Shown one piece after another: positions 1-7,780 of a stretch of DNA of 64,000 bases. Under the pieces are notes generated by a model. The model was not told the origin of the DNA. It did no database searches and saw only the letters and a list, made by a program, of their open reading frames with translations. This stretch comes from Microbacterium sp. (GTDB lineage: Bacteria > Actinomycetota > Actinomycetes > Actinomycetales > Microbacteriaceae). Numbering within the stretch: the stretch's first letter is position 1; each line of letters opens with the position of its first letter. Position numbers and translations under genes: made by a program. The DNA is taken from positions 288,194-352,193 of the forward strand of contig NZ_JAPSLI010000003.1 in the NCBI RefSeq assembly GCF_031180975.1. Direction: 5' to 3'.

Positions 1-1135
1 CACGGCGCTGGGAGTCTCGGCCGACGTGGTCGACACCGCATGTCTGAGCCACGACCTCGGGCATCCGCCGTTCGGGCACAACGGCGAGCGGGCCCTCAAC
101 GAGTGGGCGGAGCACATCGGCGGCTTCGAGGGCAACGCGCAGTCGCTGCGCATCCTCACCCGACTCGAGGCCAAAGTGCTCGACGACGCCGGCGACTCGG
201 TCGGCCTGAACCTCACGCGAGCCAGTCTTGACGCGACCTGCAAGTATCCGTGGACGGTGGACAGCCCACTGCCCGACCCCGGTGGGCGGCTGAAGTTCGG
301 CGTGTACCCCGAGGACGAGGCGGTGTTCCGCTGGATGCGCGCGGAGGCCCCGGGCCGGCTGCGCTGCATCGAGGCCGAGATCATGGACCTGTCCGACGAC
401 ATCGGCTACTCCGTGCATGATTTCGAGGACGCCATCGTCAACGGCTACCTGCACGTCGAGCAGCTGTCGGACCCCGCCGAGCACGACGCCCTGGTCGGCC
501 GCATCCAGCAGTGGGTGGGCTACGACTTCACCCGCGACGAGCTGGCCGACGCGCTGTACCGCCTCACCTGCCAGCCGATGTGGCTCAAGTCGTTCGACCG
601 CTCCCGCCGCGACCTGGCCAGGCTGAAGAACCTCACCAGCGACCTGATCGGGCGTTTTGCACGCGCCGCGGTGTCGGCGACGCGTGCCGCTTACCCTGGG
701 CCGTCGCTCGCGCGCTACAGCGGCCACGTCGTGGTGCCACGGGTGGTGGAGGCGGAGATCGCCGTGCTGAAGGGGATCATGGGCCAGGCGATCGTCACGA
801 TCGACGCGCGCAAGGGCGTCTACAAGGAGCAGCGCCGGGTGCTCAAGCGGCTCGCCGATGCGCTGTGGTCGACCGACGCGCTGTGGTCGGCGGGGGCCGA
901 CGTGCTGGAGCCCGCGTTCGCCGCCGACTTCGTCGCCTCGACGACGGATGCCGAACGCGCGCGCGTCGTCGTGGATCAGGTGGCCAGTCTCACCGACCAG
1001 ACCGCGGTGGACTGGCACAACCGCCTCGTCGGCGAGATCGACCCCGCCGAGGTCGGCATCTGGAGCCCGCGGCACGCGCGCCCGGTGGTACGGAGGCGAG
1101 CCGAGAGGCAGACGGTCGCCGAAGGGGCGCTCTGA
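1..1135 (+). CDS. dgt: Deoxyguanosinetriphosphate triphosphohydrolase, 5'-truncated by the window edge
   Basis: Partial gene; the frame is already open at base 2. It is an HD-domain dNTP triphosphohydrolase that would split dGTP into deoxyguanosine and triphosphate in the cytoplasm. The metal-binding HD motif SHDLGHPPFGHNGE lies near the start of the visible part, and a second family block (DDIGYSVHDFEDA) follows about 120 residues later. About 377 residues are visible; only the short N-terminal segment before the HD site is missing. The TGA stop (1133-1135) overlaps the dnaG ATG (1135-1137), so the two are probably translationally coupled. The dgt-dnaG order is usual in Actinobacteria. Confidence 0.93.
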   Translation, partial: TALGVSADVVDTACLSHDLGHPPFGHNGERALNEWAEHIGGFEGNAQSLRILTRLEAKVLDDAGDSVGLNLTRASLDATCKYPWTVDSPLPDPGGRLKFGVYPEDEAVFRWMRAEAPGRLRCIEAEIMDLSDDIGYSVHDFEDAIVNGYLHVEQLSDPAEHDALVGRIQQWVGYDFTRDELADALYRLTCQPMWLKSFDRSRRDLARLKNLTSDLIGRFARAAVSATRAAYPGPSLARYSGHVVVPRVVEAEIAVLKGIMGQAIVTIDARKGVYKEQRRVLKRLADALWSTDALWSAGADVLEPAFAADFVASTTDAERARVVVDQVASLTDQTAVDWHNRLVGEIDPAEVGIWSPRHARPVVRRRAERQTVAEGAL

Positions 1136-3000
1136 TGCCCCGCATCCGCCAGGCCGACGTCGAAGAGGTCAAGACCCGCACCAACATCGCCGACATCGTC
1201 GGCGAGCGGGTGGCGCTGAAGTCCGCCGGAGTCGGGTCGCTGAAGGGCCTCTGCCCGTTCCATGACGAGAAGAGCCCGAGCTTCCACGTGCGCCCGCAGG
1301 TCGGGTACTACCACTGCTTCGGGTGCGGCGCCTCGGGCGACGTGTACTCGTTCCTGCGGGAGATCGACCACGTCAGCTTCACCGAGGCCGTTGAACGTCT
1401 CGCCGGCCGGATCGGCTACGCGCTGCACTACGAGGACGGCGGCGCCGCCCCGGAGACGAGCGGGCGCAGCCGGCTGTACGCCGCGAACAGCGCCGCGGGG
1501 GACTTCTTCCGCGCGCAACTGCTCAGCCCCGAGGCCGAAAGTGCGCGCCGCTTCCTGGGCGAGCGCGGATTCGACGCGGGGGCCGCCGCGCACTTCGGCG
1601 TCGGCTACGCGCCGCGCGGCTGGGACGGGATGCTGAAGGCGCTGACCGCGCAAGGGTTCAGCCGCGACGAGCTGAGCGCGGCAGGGCTGGTCTCCACCGG
1701 GCAGCGCGGCGTGTACGACCGGTTCCGCGGCCGGGTGGTGTGGCCGATCCGTGACGTGACGGGGCAGACCATCGGGTTCGGCGCGCGGCGGCTCTACGAC
1801 GACGACCAGGGACCGAAGTACCTGAATACGCCGGAGACTCCGATCTACAAGAAGGCGCAGGTGCTGTACGGTCTCGACCTCGCCAAGCGCGACATCGCCA
1901 GGGGCGACCCCCGCCGCGTGGTGGTGGTCGAGGGGTACACCGACGTCATGGCCTGCCACCTCGCCGGTGTGACCACCGCGATCGCGACCTGCGGCACCGC
2001 GTTCGGCGCCGAGCACATCAAGGTGCTGCGTCGCGTGATGGGAGACGACTCCGCCGCCGGAGAGGTGGTCTTCACGTTCGACGGCGACGAAGCGGGGCAG
2101 AAGGCGGCGCTGCGCGCCTTCAGCGAGGACTCCCGGTTCACCGCTCAGACCTTCGTCGCGGTCGCACCGGAGGGGCTCGACCCCTGCGACCTGCGGCTGC
2201 AGCGTGGGGATGCCGCGGTGCGCGGCCTCATGGACGCCAAGGTGCCCATGTTCGAGTTCGCCATCGACCGCAAACTCGCCGGGTACGACCTGTCGACCGT
2301 GGAGGGTCAGGTCGGCGCGCTGCGCGCCGCCGCCCCGATCGTGGCGGAGATCCGCGATGAGCTGCTGCGCCCCGGGTACGAGCGCGTGCTCGCGCGGCGC
2401 CTCGGCATGGACCCGACCGCCGTGCATCAGCAGGTGCAGCGCGCTCCACGCGGGGGCGCCCCGCAGCCGCACCGGGCGCATGCGACTCCCGCGCCGTCCG
2501 CACCGGGAGCGGGTGAGCCGGAGGCTCCCACCCGGGTCCGGCTCGCCGACCTGCCGAGGACCGCCGAGGTCGCTCTCGAGCGCGATGCGCTGATGGGGAT
2601 GCTGCAGTACGGCCATCGCGTGGACGCAGCGCTGCTGTCGCGGGCGTTGGCGGAGCCGTTCCGGCATCCTGCGCTCGAAGCGGTTCGCGAGTCGGTGGCA
2701 TCCGTCGCCGACCGCACTCGCGTCGGGTGGGCGACCGACGCAGCGGATGCCGTCCGCGAGCCGTTCCGGTCTCTGGCGGGGGAGCTGCTCATGATGCCGT
2801 TCCCCGCGCGCGATGAGGAGGGCGCCGTGGCCTCGGCGGCCGATCTCTGCCGGCGCCTGATCCTGCGCAGCATCGAACGCGAGAAGAACGAGCTGCTCGG
2901 CGCCGTGCAGCGGGTGCCCGCCGAATCGGACGGAGGGCGGGCGCTGCGGATGCGATTGCGGGATCTCGACATCGAGCGCCTTCGATTCGTCGAGTCGTGA
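1135..3000 (+). CDS. dnaG: DNA primase DnaG
   Basis: Synthesises RNA primers for lagging-strand replication together with the replicative helicase. The 621-residue protein has the full architecture. The N-terminal CHC2 zinc finger uses C40, H43, C61 and C64. The TOPRIM catalytic core has VVVVEGYTDVMA near residue 261 and FTFDGDEAG near 313. The C-terminal region, which in this family contacts DnaB, follows a proline/alanine-rich linker at about residues 440-465. The ATG shares its A with the dgt stop codon. Length is normal for actinobacterial DnaG and no disruption is seen. Confidence 0.97.
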   Translation: MPRIRQADVEEVKTRTNIADIVGERVALKSAGVGSLKGLCPFHDEKSPSFHVRPQVGYYHCFGCGASGDVYSFLREIDHVSFTEAVERLAGRIGYALHYEDGGAAPETSGRSRLYAANSAAGDFFRAQLLSPEAESARRFLGERGFDAGAAAHFGVGYAPRGWDGMLKALTAQGFSRDELSAAGLVSTGQRGVYDRFRGRVVWPIRDVTGQTIGFGARRLYDDDQGPKYLNTPETPIYKKAQVLYGLDLAKRDIARGDPRRVVVVEGYTDVMACHLAGVTTAIATCGTAFGAEHIKVLRRVMGDDSAAGEVVFTFDGDEAGQKAALRAFSEDSRFTAQTFVAVAPEGLDPCDLRLQRGDAAVRGLMDAKVPMFEFAIDRKLAGYDLSTVEGQVGALRAAAPIVAEIRDELLRPGYERVLARRLGMDPTAVHQQVQRAPRGGAPQPHRAHATPAPSAPGAGEPEAPTRVRLADLPRTAEVALERDALMGMLQYGHRVDAALLSRALAEPFRHPALEAVRESVASVADRTRVGWATDAADAVREPFRSLAGELLMMPFPARDEEGAVASAADLCRRLILRSIEREKNELLGAVQRVPAESDGGRALRMRLRDLDIERLRFVES

Positions 3001-3034
3001 GACGCCGGGGTCGCTGGGCGGGCAGGATGGACTC

Positions 3035-3802
3035 ATGCCCGTGCCCAGTGTGAACGCGATCGAATGCTCGGATCTGGTCATCGACCGGATCGGGCACGGC
3101 GGAACCACCCGCGCCGTCGACGGCGTCACGTTCAGCATCCCGCCGGGGCAGCTGCTGTGCGTCGCCGGCCCGACCGGGTCCGGCAAGTCCACGCTGGTGA
3201 CCGCGCTCGCGGGCATGGGCGACGCGTCGGTGAGGATCGCCGGGGGCGGAGCCGTGGTGTGCGGGGTGAACGTGCGCAAGCCGGGCCGCAAGCGGCGCCT
3301 GCTGACCGCCCTCACCGGATACGTGGCTCAGGGAGCCGGCGCGGCGCTGCCACCGCGGCTGACCGTCGGCGAGGTGATCTCGGAACCGGTCACCATGCGC
3401 GAGAGAAAGGTCAACGCCAAGGCGCTCGCCATCCGCGTCGCGTCGTTGCTCGACGAGCTGCATCTGCCGCTCGGCGCCGCGTCGAAGTTCCCGTACGAGC
3501 TCAGCGCCGGCATGCGGCAGCGGGTCGCCATCGCGCGCGCGTTCATGCTGGAGCCCCGCGTGCTCATCGCCGACGAGCCGCTCGCGAACCTCGACCTGGA
3601 GGTGCGCCCGGTCGTCTTCGACGCCATCACGCGCCGGCGGACGGAGCAGGGGATGGCTGCGCTGCTGGTGACCAACGACGCCGCCTTCATCCGCGAGTTG
3701 GATGCCGAGGCGCTGATGCTCCGGTCCGGGCACGTCGTCGCCCGTGGCGTCGGGAAGAACCTCATCTGGGCGCCCAACGCCGAGGCGGATTCCCGCCGCT
3801 GA
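3035..3802 (+). CDS. ABC transporter ATP-binding protein, orphan
   Basis: A 255-residue ABC ATPase. Walker A is GPTGSGKST at residues 45-53, the signature is LSAGMRQRVAIARA near 155, and Walker B is VLIADEPLANLD near 176. The signature reads LSAGM instead of LSGGQ. The domain style resembles oligopeptide/nickel-type ATPases, but no permease or binding-protein gene is adjacent, so substrate and membrane partner are unknown. CAGGAT ends six bases before the ATG and could be a -10 element of a leaderless transcript. The gene stands between dnaG (34 bp upstream) and tRNA-Asn. Confidence 0.8.
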   Translation: MPVPSVNAIECSDLVIDRIGHGGTTRAVDGVTFSIPPGQLLCVAGPTGSGKSTLVTALAGMGDASVRIAGGGAVVCGVNVRKPGRKRRLLTALTGYVAQGAGAALPPRLTVGEVISEPVTMRERKVNAKALAIRVASLLDELHLPLGAASKFPYELSAGMRQRVAIARAFMLEPRVLIADEPLANLDLEVRPVVFDAITRRRTEQGMAALLVTNDAAFIRELDAEALMLRSGHVVARGVGKNLIWAPNAEADSRR

Positions 3803-3854
3803 GACGCCACGCCCGGGTGGCTGCGTCGGTTTCTGGGAGGGCCGCGGAGTTTGC

Positions 3855-3860
3855 TAAGCT
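3855..3860 (+). promoter_or_regulatory. Candidate extended -10 (TGCTAAGCT) for tRNA-Asn
   Basis: TAAGCT preceded by TG one base upstream looks like an extended -10 element about 29 bases before the mature tRNA 5' end. No convincing -35 is visible, so this is a weak call. Confidence 0.3.
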
Positions 3861-3888
3861 TGACGAGTTGCCCGCCCAGCGGGTGCAT

Positions 3889-3964
3889 TCCCCTGTAGCT
3901 CAATTGGCAGAGCAATCGGCTGTTAACCGATAGGTTGTTGGTTCGAGTCCAACCGGGGGAGCCA
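3889..3964 (+). tRNA. tRNA-Asn (anticodon GUU)
   Basis: A cloverleaf can be folded by eye. The acceptor stem pairs TCCCCTG (3889-3895) with CGGGGGA (3954-3960), including one G-T pair. The anticodon loop CTGTTAA carries GTT, the T-arm is GTTGG-TTCGAGT-CCAAC, the discriminator is G3961 and CCA (3962-3964) is encoded. It decodes AAC/AAU. Its 3' end is the left edge of a lower-GC island, consistent with a tRNA-gene integration site. Confidence 0.95.
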
Positions 3965-3967
3965 GAC
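3953..3967 (+). repeat. Candidate attachment-like repeat, left copy (tRNA 3' end)
   Basis: CCGGGGGAGCCAGAC spans the end of the tRNA acceptor stem, the CCA and three flanking bases. It matches 6131-6145 at 13 of 15 positions, both differences being G/A transitions. The two copies bracket the low-GC island. No integrase gene lies between them. Confidence 0.35.
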
Positions 3968-4058
3968 GAAGCGCGATAGTTCGATCGGACTCCAGCAAGT
4001 CCTCTTCGAGGCTCCCTAGAACTCGTCGTCGTCCAGAAGCCGCGCTCGCGCCGTCGTT

Positions 4059-4085
4059 GTGGCGGTCACATCTAGTGGCGGTCAC
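4059..4085 (+). repeat. 11-bp direct repeat upstream of the protease
   Basis: GTGGCGGTCAC occurs exactly at 4059-4069 and 4075-4085, a 16-bp period, just before a TATATG (4089-4094) that could be a -10. Its position fits an activator or repressor site for the island genes. The rest of 3965-4250 shows no gene I can support. Confidence 0.4.
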
Positions 4086-4250
4086 CTCTATATGAGCGCG
4101 GTGCCGACAGAGGGGAGCCGTCGTGCCGAGCCCCTGATCAATCCGTTCGGAACGAACTGAAGGCTGGCATGGTGAGGGGCTTGCCTTCTTCGCTACTCAG
4201 GTCCATACTTGCGGCAATCACTCAGTGTCGAGGATCCGGGGTGCCTGGAC

Positions 4251-4865
4251 GTGAAACGTGCGATATCCCGCGATGGCCACGTGGCTACCCTAGTAGCAGT
4301 GTTCATCGGCGCTGCACTCGCAGGAGCCCTCCTGGGAGGAGCGTCGGCCGAGGCCACGAACTGGTCGGGCGCGACATCTTACGTCGGATGTCATCAGCTC
4401 AACAAGGCTGACAGCGCTGCGCATGGCTACTACTACTCCTCGCTCAACTCAGCGAATACGGCGGCAATGAACTGGGCCCGCGTGAACGTAATCGACCCAA
4501 CCGATGTGAACACTTACAACGACGCACACAACGCGCAGACCGACGTGGTGGTCTTCGATGGCAACTTCGCGACTTACTGCGGGCTGAGCTGGTACTCGTC
4601 GACCAACACGTCGGGCATAGTCGGTCTGGCGACGTGTGTGAGTTTATCCGGGGCATCATGTGAGCAGCACCAGATATATCTGCACGAGCCTTGGACCTCG
4701 AGCAAGCCAGCCGACTTTCTACAAGCTCTCGCCTCCCATGAGTCGGGACACACGCTCGGGCTTGCTCATCGTTCATCAGGTTCGACATCCATGCAGGTTG
4801 GTTACCCGAAACCGTCTCGGTACTACGACGGCCATGACTGGTCTCACTTGAATGCTGCGTACTGA
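4251..4865 (+). CDS. Secreted metzincin-type zinc metalloprotease
   Basis: A small exported protease of about 204 residues. The N-terminus (Lys-Arg, then a hydrophobic stretch and an alanine-rich cleavage region ending near ASAEA) is a signal peptide. Near the C-terminus HESGHTLGLAH fits the metzincin consensus HExxHxxGxxH, with three zinc-binding His and the catalytic Glu. A Met follows in SGSTSMQVG, where a Met-turn is expected. Four cysteines in the mature part could form disulfides. GTG 4251 is chosen because it places the signal peptide at the N-terminus; a TTG at 4209 would add 14 residues. It is matrixin- or snapalysin-like in size, and the substrate is unknown. Sampled GC is about 58%, lower than the flanks. 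Confidence 0.75.
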   Translation: MKRAISRDGHVATLVAVFIGAALAGALLGGASAEATNWSGATSYVGCHQLNKADSAAHGYYYSSLNSANTAAMNWARVNVIDPTDVNTYNDAHNAQTDVVVFDGNFATYCGLSWYSSTNTSGIVGLATCVSLSGASCEQHQIYLHEPWTSSKPADFLQALASHESGHTLGLAHRSSGSTSMQVGYPKPSRYYDGHDWSHLNAAY

Positions 4866-4884
4866 GAGTCGAGAGGGAAGTGCG

Positions 4885-5652
4885 ATGCGAAAGACACGCG
4901 TGATCCTGGCCTCGGCCATAGCCGTCGCTGGTCTGCTCGTTGGGGCCGCGGTCGTGGATGCTGTGCGTACGAGCGATGTGCTCACGGCCCCAGCTATGGC
5001 GTCGGCGGAAGACGTCCAGCGTCTTCAGGATGCTCTGTCCGCCCAGGGCGGTGTTGGCGACGCTCAGTGGGTGGATCACACTCTCCGGGAGACGCTTCCC
5101 AACTTCAAGGTCTCCTGGGACGGCAAGCCCGGCGTGCGGATCTTCGCGGCGACGGTGGAAGGGAGAGTCCACGATGTGCGGCCTGGCTCGAGCTATCACG
5201 ACAGCGTCAGCGGTGATGACACCATCAAGCGCGAAGAACTCGCTTTTGATGATCCAGACGCGAACTGGCGCGTTGTTGTTCTCACCGTTGAGGTACTGAA
5301 CGACTTCGACCCTGAGGGGGAGTTGCCGTCGGAGATCGAAGTGGCACTATGGCTGGACGGAACGACGGATCCCGAGGTGATTCGCAAGGGCTTCCAGGGA
5401 CAGCGCATCTTCGCGGTCCTTGAGGAGCCCGGGCGCCTCGAACCTCCGCACGCTTACCCTGTCGCCCGCAACGGCGCCCTAATCGGAGTGGTTCGTGAAG
5501 ACGGATCGCTTTCGCTCCCGGGACTTGACGTTGAAGAGGAAGAGTACCTGGGTGGTCTCACGACGATCTCGGCGATCGTGGCAGCCGCCAAGGAGCCGGA
5601 GACCGTGCTGCACATCTCCACGGAGAATGGCTCATGGGTGCGGACCGACTAG
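4885..5652 (+). CDS. N-terminally anchored or secreted protein of unknown function
   Basis: A 255-residue protein I do not recognise. A good ribosome binding site (GAGGGAAG) precedes ATG 4885; an ATG at 4852 in the same frame overlaps the protease stop and is less likely. Residues 1-24 (MRKTR plus a hydrophobic run) form a signal peptide or single anchor. The rest is acidic and hydrophilic, with no cysteine and no catalytic motif. It starts 19 bp after the protease and precedes a broken second protease, so it is probably co-transcribed with them. An inhibitor, propeptide-like chaperone or substrate for the proteases would fit, but that rests on position alone. Sampled GC is about 52%. Confidence 0.65.
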   Translation: MRKTRVILASAIAVAGLLVGAAVVDAVRTSDVLTAPAMASAEDVQRLQDALSAQGGVGDAQWVDHTLRETLPNFKVSWDGKPGVRIFAATVEGRVHDVRPGSSYHDSVSGDDTIKREELAFDDPDANWRVVVLTVEVLNDFDPEGELPSEIEVALWLDGTTDPEVIRKGFQGQRIFAVLEEPGRLEPPHAYPVARNGALIGVVREDGSLSLPGLDVEEEEYLGGLTTISAIVAAAKEPETVLHISTENGSWVRTD

Positions 5653-6111
5653 GGACATGTGCGGGTTGCTCTGCGGCTTACTGCGTCAATCTGAGTCTAC
5701 TGCTCACGACCGCAAAGCCTGTGGGGCACATCATCTTCCGGGTCGAGGAGTTACCGACGGGTGTCTTCAGAGAAGTCGACGTGCCAGGTTCGTGCACCGT
5801 AGTCCACGGTGCAAAGGTGGCCATGCCTACCACTGTGGACGTCTACATCGATGTGCGTTCGGATTGGTTCTCGCAGGATGACACGCGCCGCGCATATTTG
5901 GGAGAACTGCCCGGGTAGCACCTACTCGGGCAGTTGCACGTGCACCAAGAAGTATGACGTGGCATCAACCATGGTTCACGAACGGGGGCACGCGGTGGGT
6001 TTGGCACACTCGCGCCAGACGCACTCTACGGGGCATGGCGCGGCAGCGTCGACAAACGCCATGCGGTTGGCAACCTTGCTCCAGCGTTCTGCTGTGTATC
6101 CCCTCATGTGA
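5634..6111 (+). pseudogene. Frameshifted remnant of a second metzincin protease
   Basis: Two overlapping frames together resemble the C-terminal half of a metzincin. The first (5634-5918) contains TTVDVYIDVRSDWF, which resembles the TDVVVFDGNFATYC segment of the intact protease upstream. The second (to 6111) contains DVASTMVHERGHAVGLAH, a complete HExxHxxGxxH site. Joining them needs a +1 shift between about 5880 and 5920. No signal peptide or credible start is present. The homology is inferred from motif and local similarity and is not an alignment. Programmed frameshifting or a sequencing error cannot be excluded. Confidence 0.55.
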
Positions 6112-6130
6112 GTGGCGGCATATTTCGCCG

Positions 6131-6145
6131 CCGGAGGAACCAGAC
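6131..6145 (+). repeat. Candidate attachment-like repeat, right copy
   Basis: CCGGAGGAACCAGAC is the 13-of-15 match to the tRNA-Asn 3' end (3953-3967). It lies between the protease remnant and def, where composition returns to the chromosomal norm. Just upstream, GGCGGC-N7-GCCGCC (6115-6133) can form a hairpin. Confidence 0.3.
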
Positions 6146-6162
6146 CCGCAGAGGCTTTTAAA

Positions 6163-6729
6163 TCACCCCTCGAGCTCGTCGACTCCCGGCATCCAGCTCG
6201 CGCCGGGCTTGCCCCAGCCGCGCTTGCGGGCGATCTTCTGCGCCGTCTTCCAGTCGCTGTCGGAGAGCCGGTCGACGTAGAGGATGCCGTCGAGGTGGTC
6301 GAACTCGTGCTGCATGATCCGCGCCCGCCATCCGTCGACCTCGATGCGCACCGGGTTGCCGTCGAGGTCGCTGCCGGTCACCATCACGCGCTCGGCGCGT
6401 CGCAGCGGGAACCGCTCGCCGGGGAACGACAAGCAGCCTTCCGACTCGAGATCGGGATCCGGCGAGCCGGGTTCAAGCGGGGTCATCCAGAGGACCGGGT
6501 TGAGGATCTCGCCTCGCCAGGGGCGCTCGTCGTCGTCGACGTACGAGTACACGTAGATCCGCAGCGGGGCGCCGACCTGCGGAGCGGCGAGTCCCACTCC
6601 AGGTGCCTTGTCCATAGTCTCGAACATGTCGGCGACGAGGGTTCTGATCTCGTCGGTCACCTCGCCGACCTCGTTCGCGGGGGAGTGCAGCACGGGATCG
6701 CCCATGATGCGAATCGGAAGAACAGCCAC
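6163..6729 (-). CDS. def: Peptide deformylase
   Basis: Removes the N-formyl group from nascent proteins; a cytosolic metalloenzyme. All three family motifs are present in the 188-residue protein: GVGLAAPQ (44-51), EGCLS with the metal-ligand Cys (near 105), and QHEFDH with two metal His and the catalytic Glu (near 149). GTG 6729 follows TAGGGT (6736-6741) by six bases, so the transcript is probably leaderless. The gene is divergent from the membrane protein at 6773. Confidence 0.97.
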   Translation of the reverse strand: MAVLPIRIMGDPVLHSPANEVGEVTDEIRTLVADMFETMDKAPGVGLAAPQVGAPLRIYVYSYVDDDERPWRGEILNPVLWMTPLEPGSPDPDLESEGCLSFPGERFPLRRAERVMVTGSDLDGNPVRIEVDGWRARIMQHEFDHLDGILYVDRLSDSDWKTAQKIARKRGWGKPGASWMPGVDELEG

Positions 6730-6735
6730 GCCACA

Positions 6736-6741
6736 ACCCTA
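6736..6741 (-). promoter_or_regulatory. Leaderless -10 element for def
   Basis: On the minus strand TAGGGT is followed by six bases and the GTG start. This spacing puts the transcription start at or next to the start codon. It mirrors the element at 6761-6766 for the divergent gene. Confidence 0.5.
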
Positions 6742-6760
6742 CTCGGCGCGCCACCGGCGG

Positions 6761-6766
6761 TAGGGT
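6761..6766 (+). promoter_or_regulatory. Leaderless -10 element for the 6773 membrane protein
   Basis: TAGGGT, six bases, then GTG 6773, with no Shine-Dalgarno sequence. With 6736-6741 it makes back-to-back leaderless promoters in a 43-bp intergenic region. Confidence 0.5.
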
Positions 6767-6772
6767 CGTACT

Positions 6773-7780
6773 GTGATTCACGCGGCCGGCCTGGTGACAG
6801 ACGTCAATGAGCAACTGGTCGGAGTCTTCCAGAACCCGGCACTGCTCCTCGGCATCCCGCTGGCACTCGCGGGAGCGGGCTTCATGTCGCTCGGCGCCCA
6901 GTATCAGCACCGCGGGGTGGAGAAGGTCGAGCAGCTCACCGGTTCCGAGGGCACGACCGGGCTGAGCGGGGCTCAGCTGAAGGGGCTGCTCCGCCGGCCG
7001 TCTTGGATCGTCGGCACGCTCATGCTCGCCTTCGCGATCATCTGCCAGCTCAGCGCCTTGGCCATCGCGCCGCTCATCGTGGTGCAGCCGTTGGGTGCCG
7101 TGGCGCTGGTCGTCACCACCCTGCTGAACGCCCGTATCTCGGGGCATGCGCCGACCCGACAGTCGCTCGTCGCGATCGGATTCTGCATCGGCGGCATCTT
7201 CCTGTTCGTCTTCCTCGCGGCCCTGTACGCGACGGAGCGTCCCATCGACGATATCGACCTCTTCGTGATCCTCACGGTGCTGCTGGTGGTGATCATCGTG
7301 CTCGGCGCGTGCTGGCTGCTGCTGCGGCGACGGATGCGCGCGCTGTTCTACGTCACGGCCGCCGGCATCCTGTACGGATTCGTCGCGACCCTCGCCAAGG
7401 CGGCCATCAAGCGCATCCAGGACGGCCAGTTCGACTGGCTCACCCTCGTGTGCGTCATCGCACTGATCGCGGCCGCGGCGGCAGGCGCCTACTTCGTGCA
7501 GACCGCGTACAGCTCGGGCCCGCCGGACCTGGCCATCGCTGGCCTCACTGTCATCGACCCGATAGTCGCGGTGCTCATCGGCGCCTTGGTGCTGGGCGAG
7601 GCGGCCGCGGCGCCGCTGTGGGTCGTGGTGCTGTTCGTCGTCGCCGGGGCCATGGCGGTGTGGGGCGTGATCAGCCTCGCCAAGTTCCACCCGCAGATCC
7701 TCAGTGAGAGTCAGGAGCTGGGATTCAAACGGGGCAGCGACGGCCCTTCGACAGACTCAGGGGCCGCGCCCGGTCAGTAG
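6773..7780 (+). CDS. DMT/NIPA-like multi-spanning membrane transporter
   Basis: A 335-residue integral membrane protein with about nine hydrophobic segments, short loops and a hydrophilic C-terminal tail. The N-terminal block with GAQYQHRGV and the following helix pairs resemble the drug/metabolite transporter superfamily, especially NIPA-like magnesium-transporter proteins of Actinobacteria. The substrate cannot be read from sequence. Its TAG stop overlaps the pgl stop from the other strand by 7 bp (7774-7780), so the two genes end against each other without space for a terminator. Confidence 0.75.
   Translation: MIHAAGLVTDVNEQLVGVFQNPALLLGIPLALAGAGFMSLGAQYQHRGVEKVEQLTGSEGTTGLSGAQLKGLLRRPSWIVGTLMLAFAIICQLSALAIAPLIVVQPLGAVALVVTTLLNARISGHAPTRQSLVAIGFCIGGIFLFVFLAALYATERPIDDIDLFVILTVLLVVIIVLGACWLLLRRRMRALFYVTAAGILYGFVATLAKAAIKRIQDGQFDWLTLVCVIALIAAAAAGAYFVQTAYSSGPPDLAIAGLTVIDPIVAVLIGALVLGEAAAAPLWVVVLFVVAGAMAVWGVISLAKFHPQILSESQELGFKRGSDGPSTDSGAAPGQ

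Noticed and set aside
976..3315. Long minus-strand open frame antisense to dnaG (779 codons)
   Set aside because: Its protein is Arg/Pro/Gly-rich without any motif and lies wholly opposite a strongly supported dnaG. Long antisense frames are normal in GC-rich DNA.
4444..5199. Minus-strand 251-codon frame across the protease island
   Set aside because: It overlaps two plus-strand genes that have a signal peptide, a ribosome site and a catalytic motif; its own product has none.
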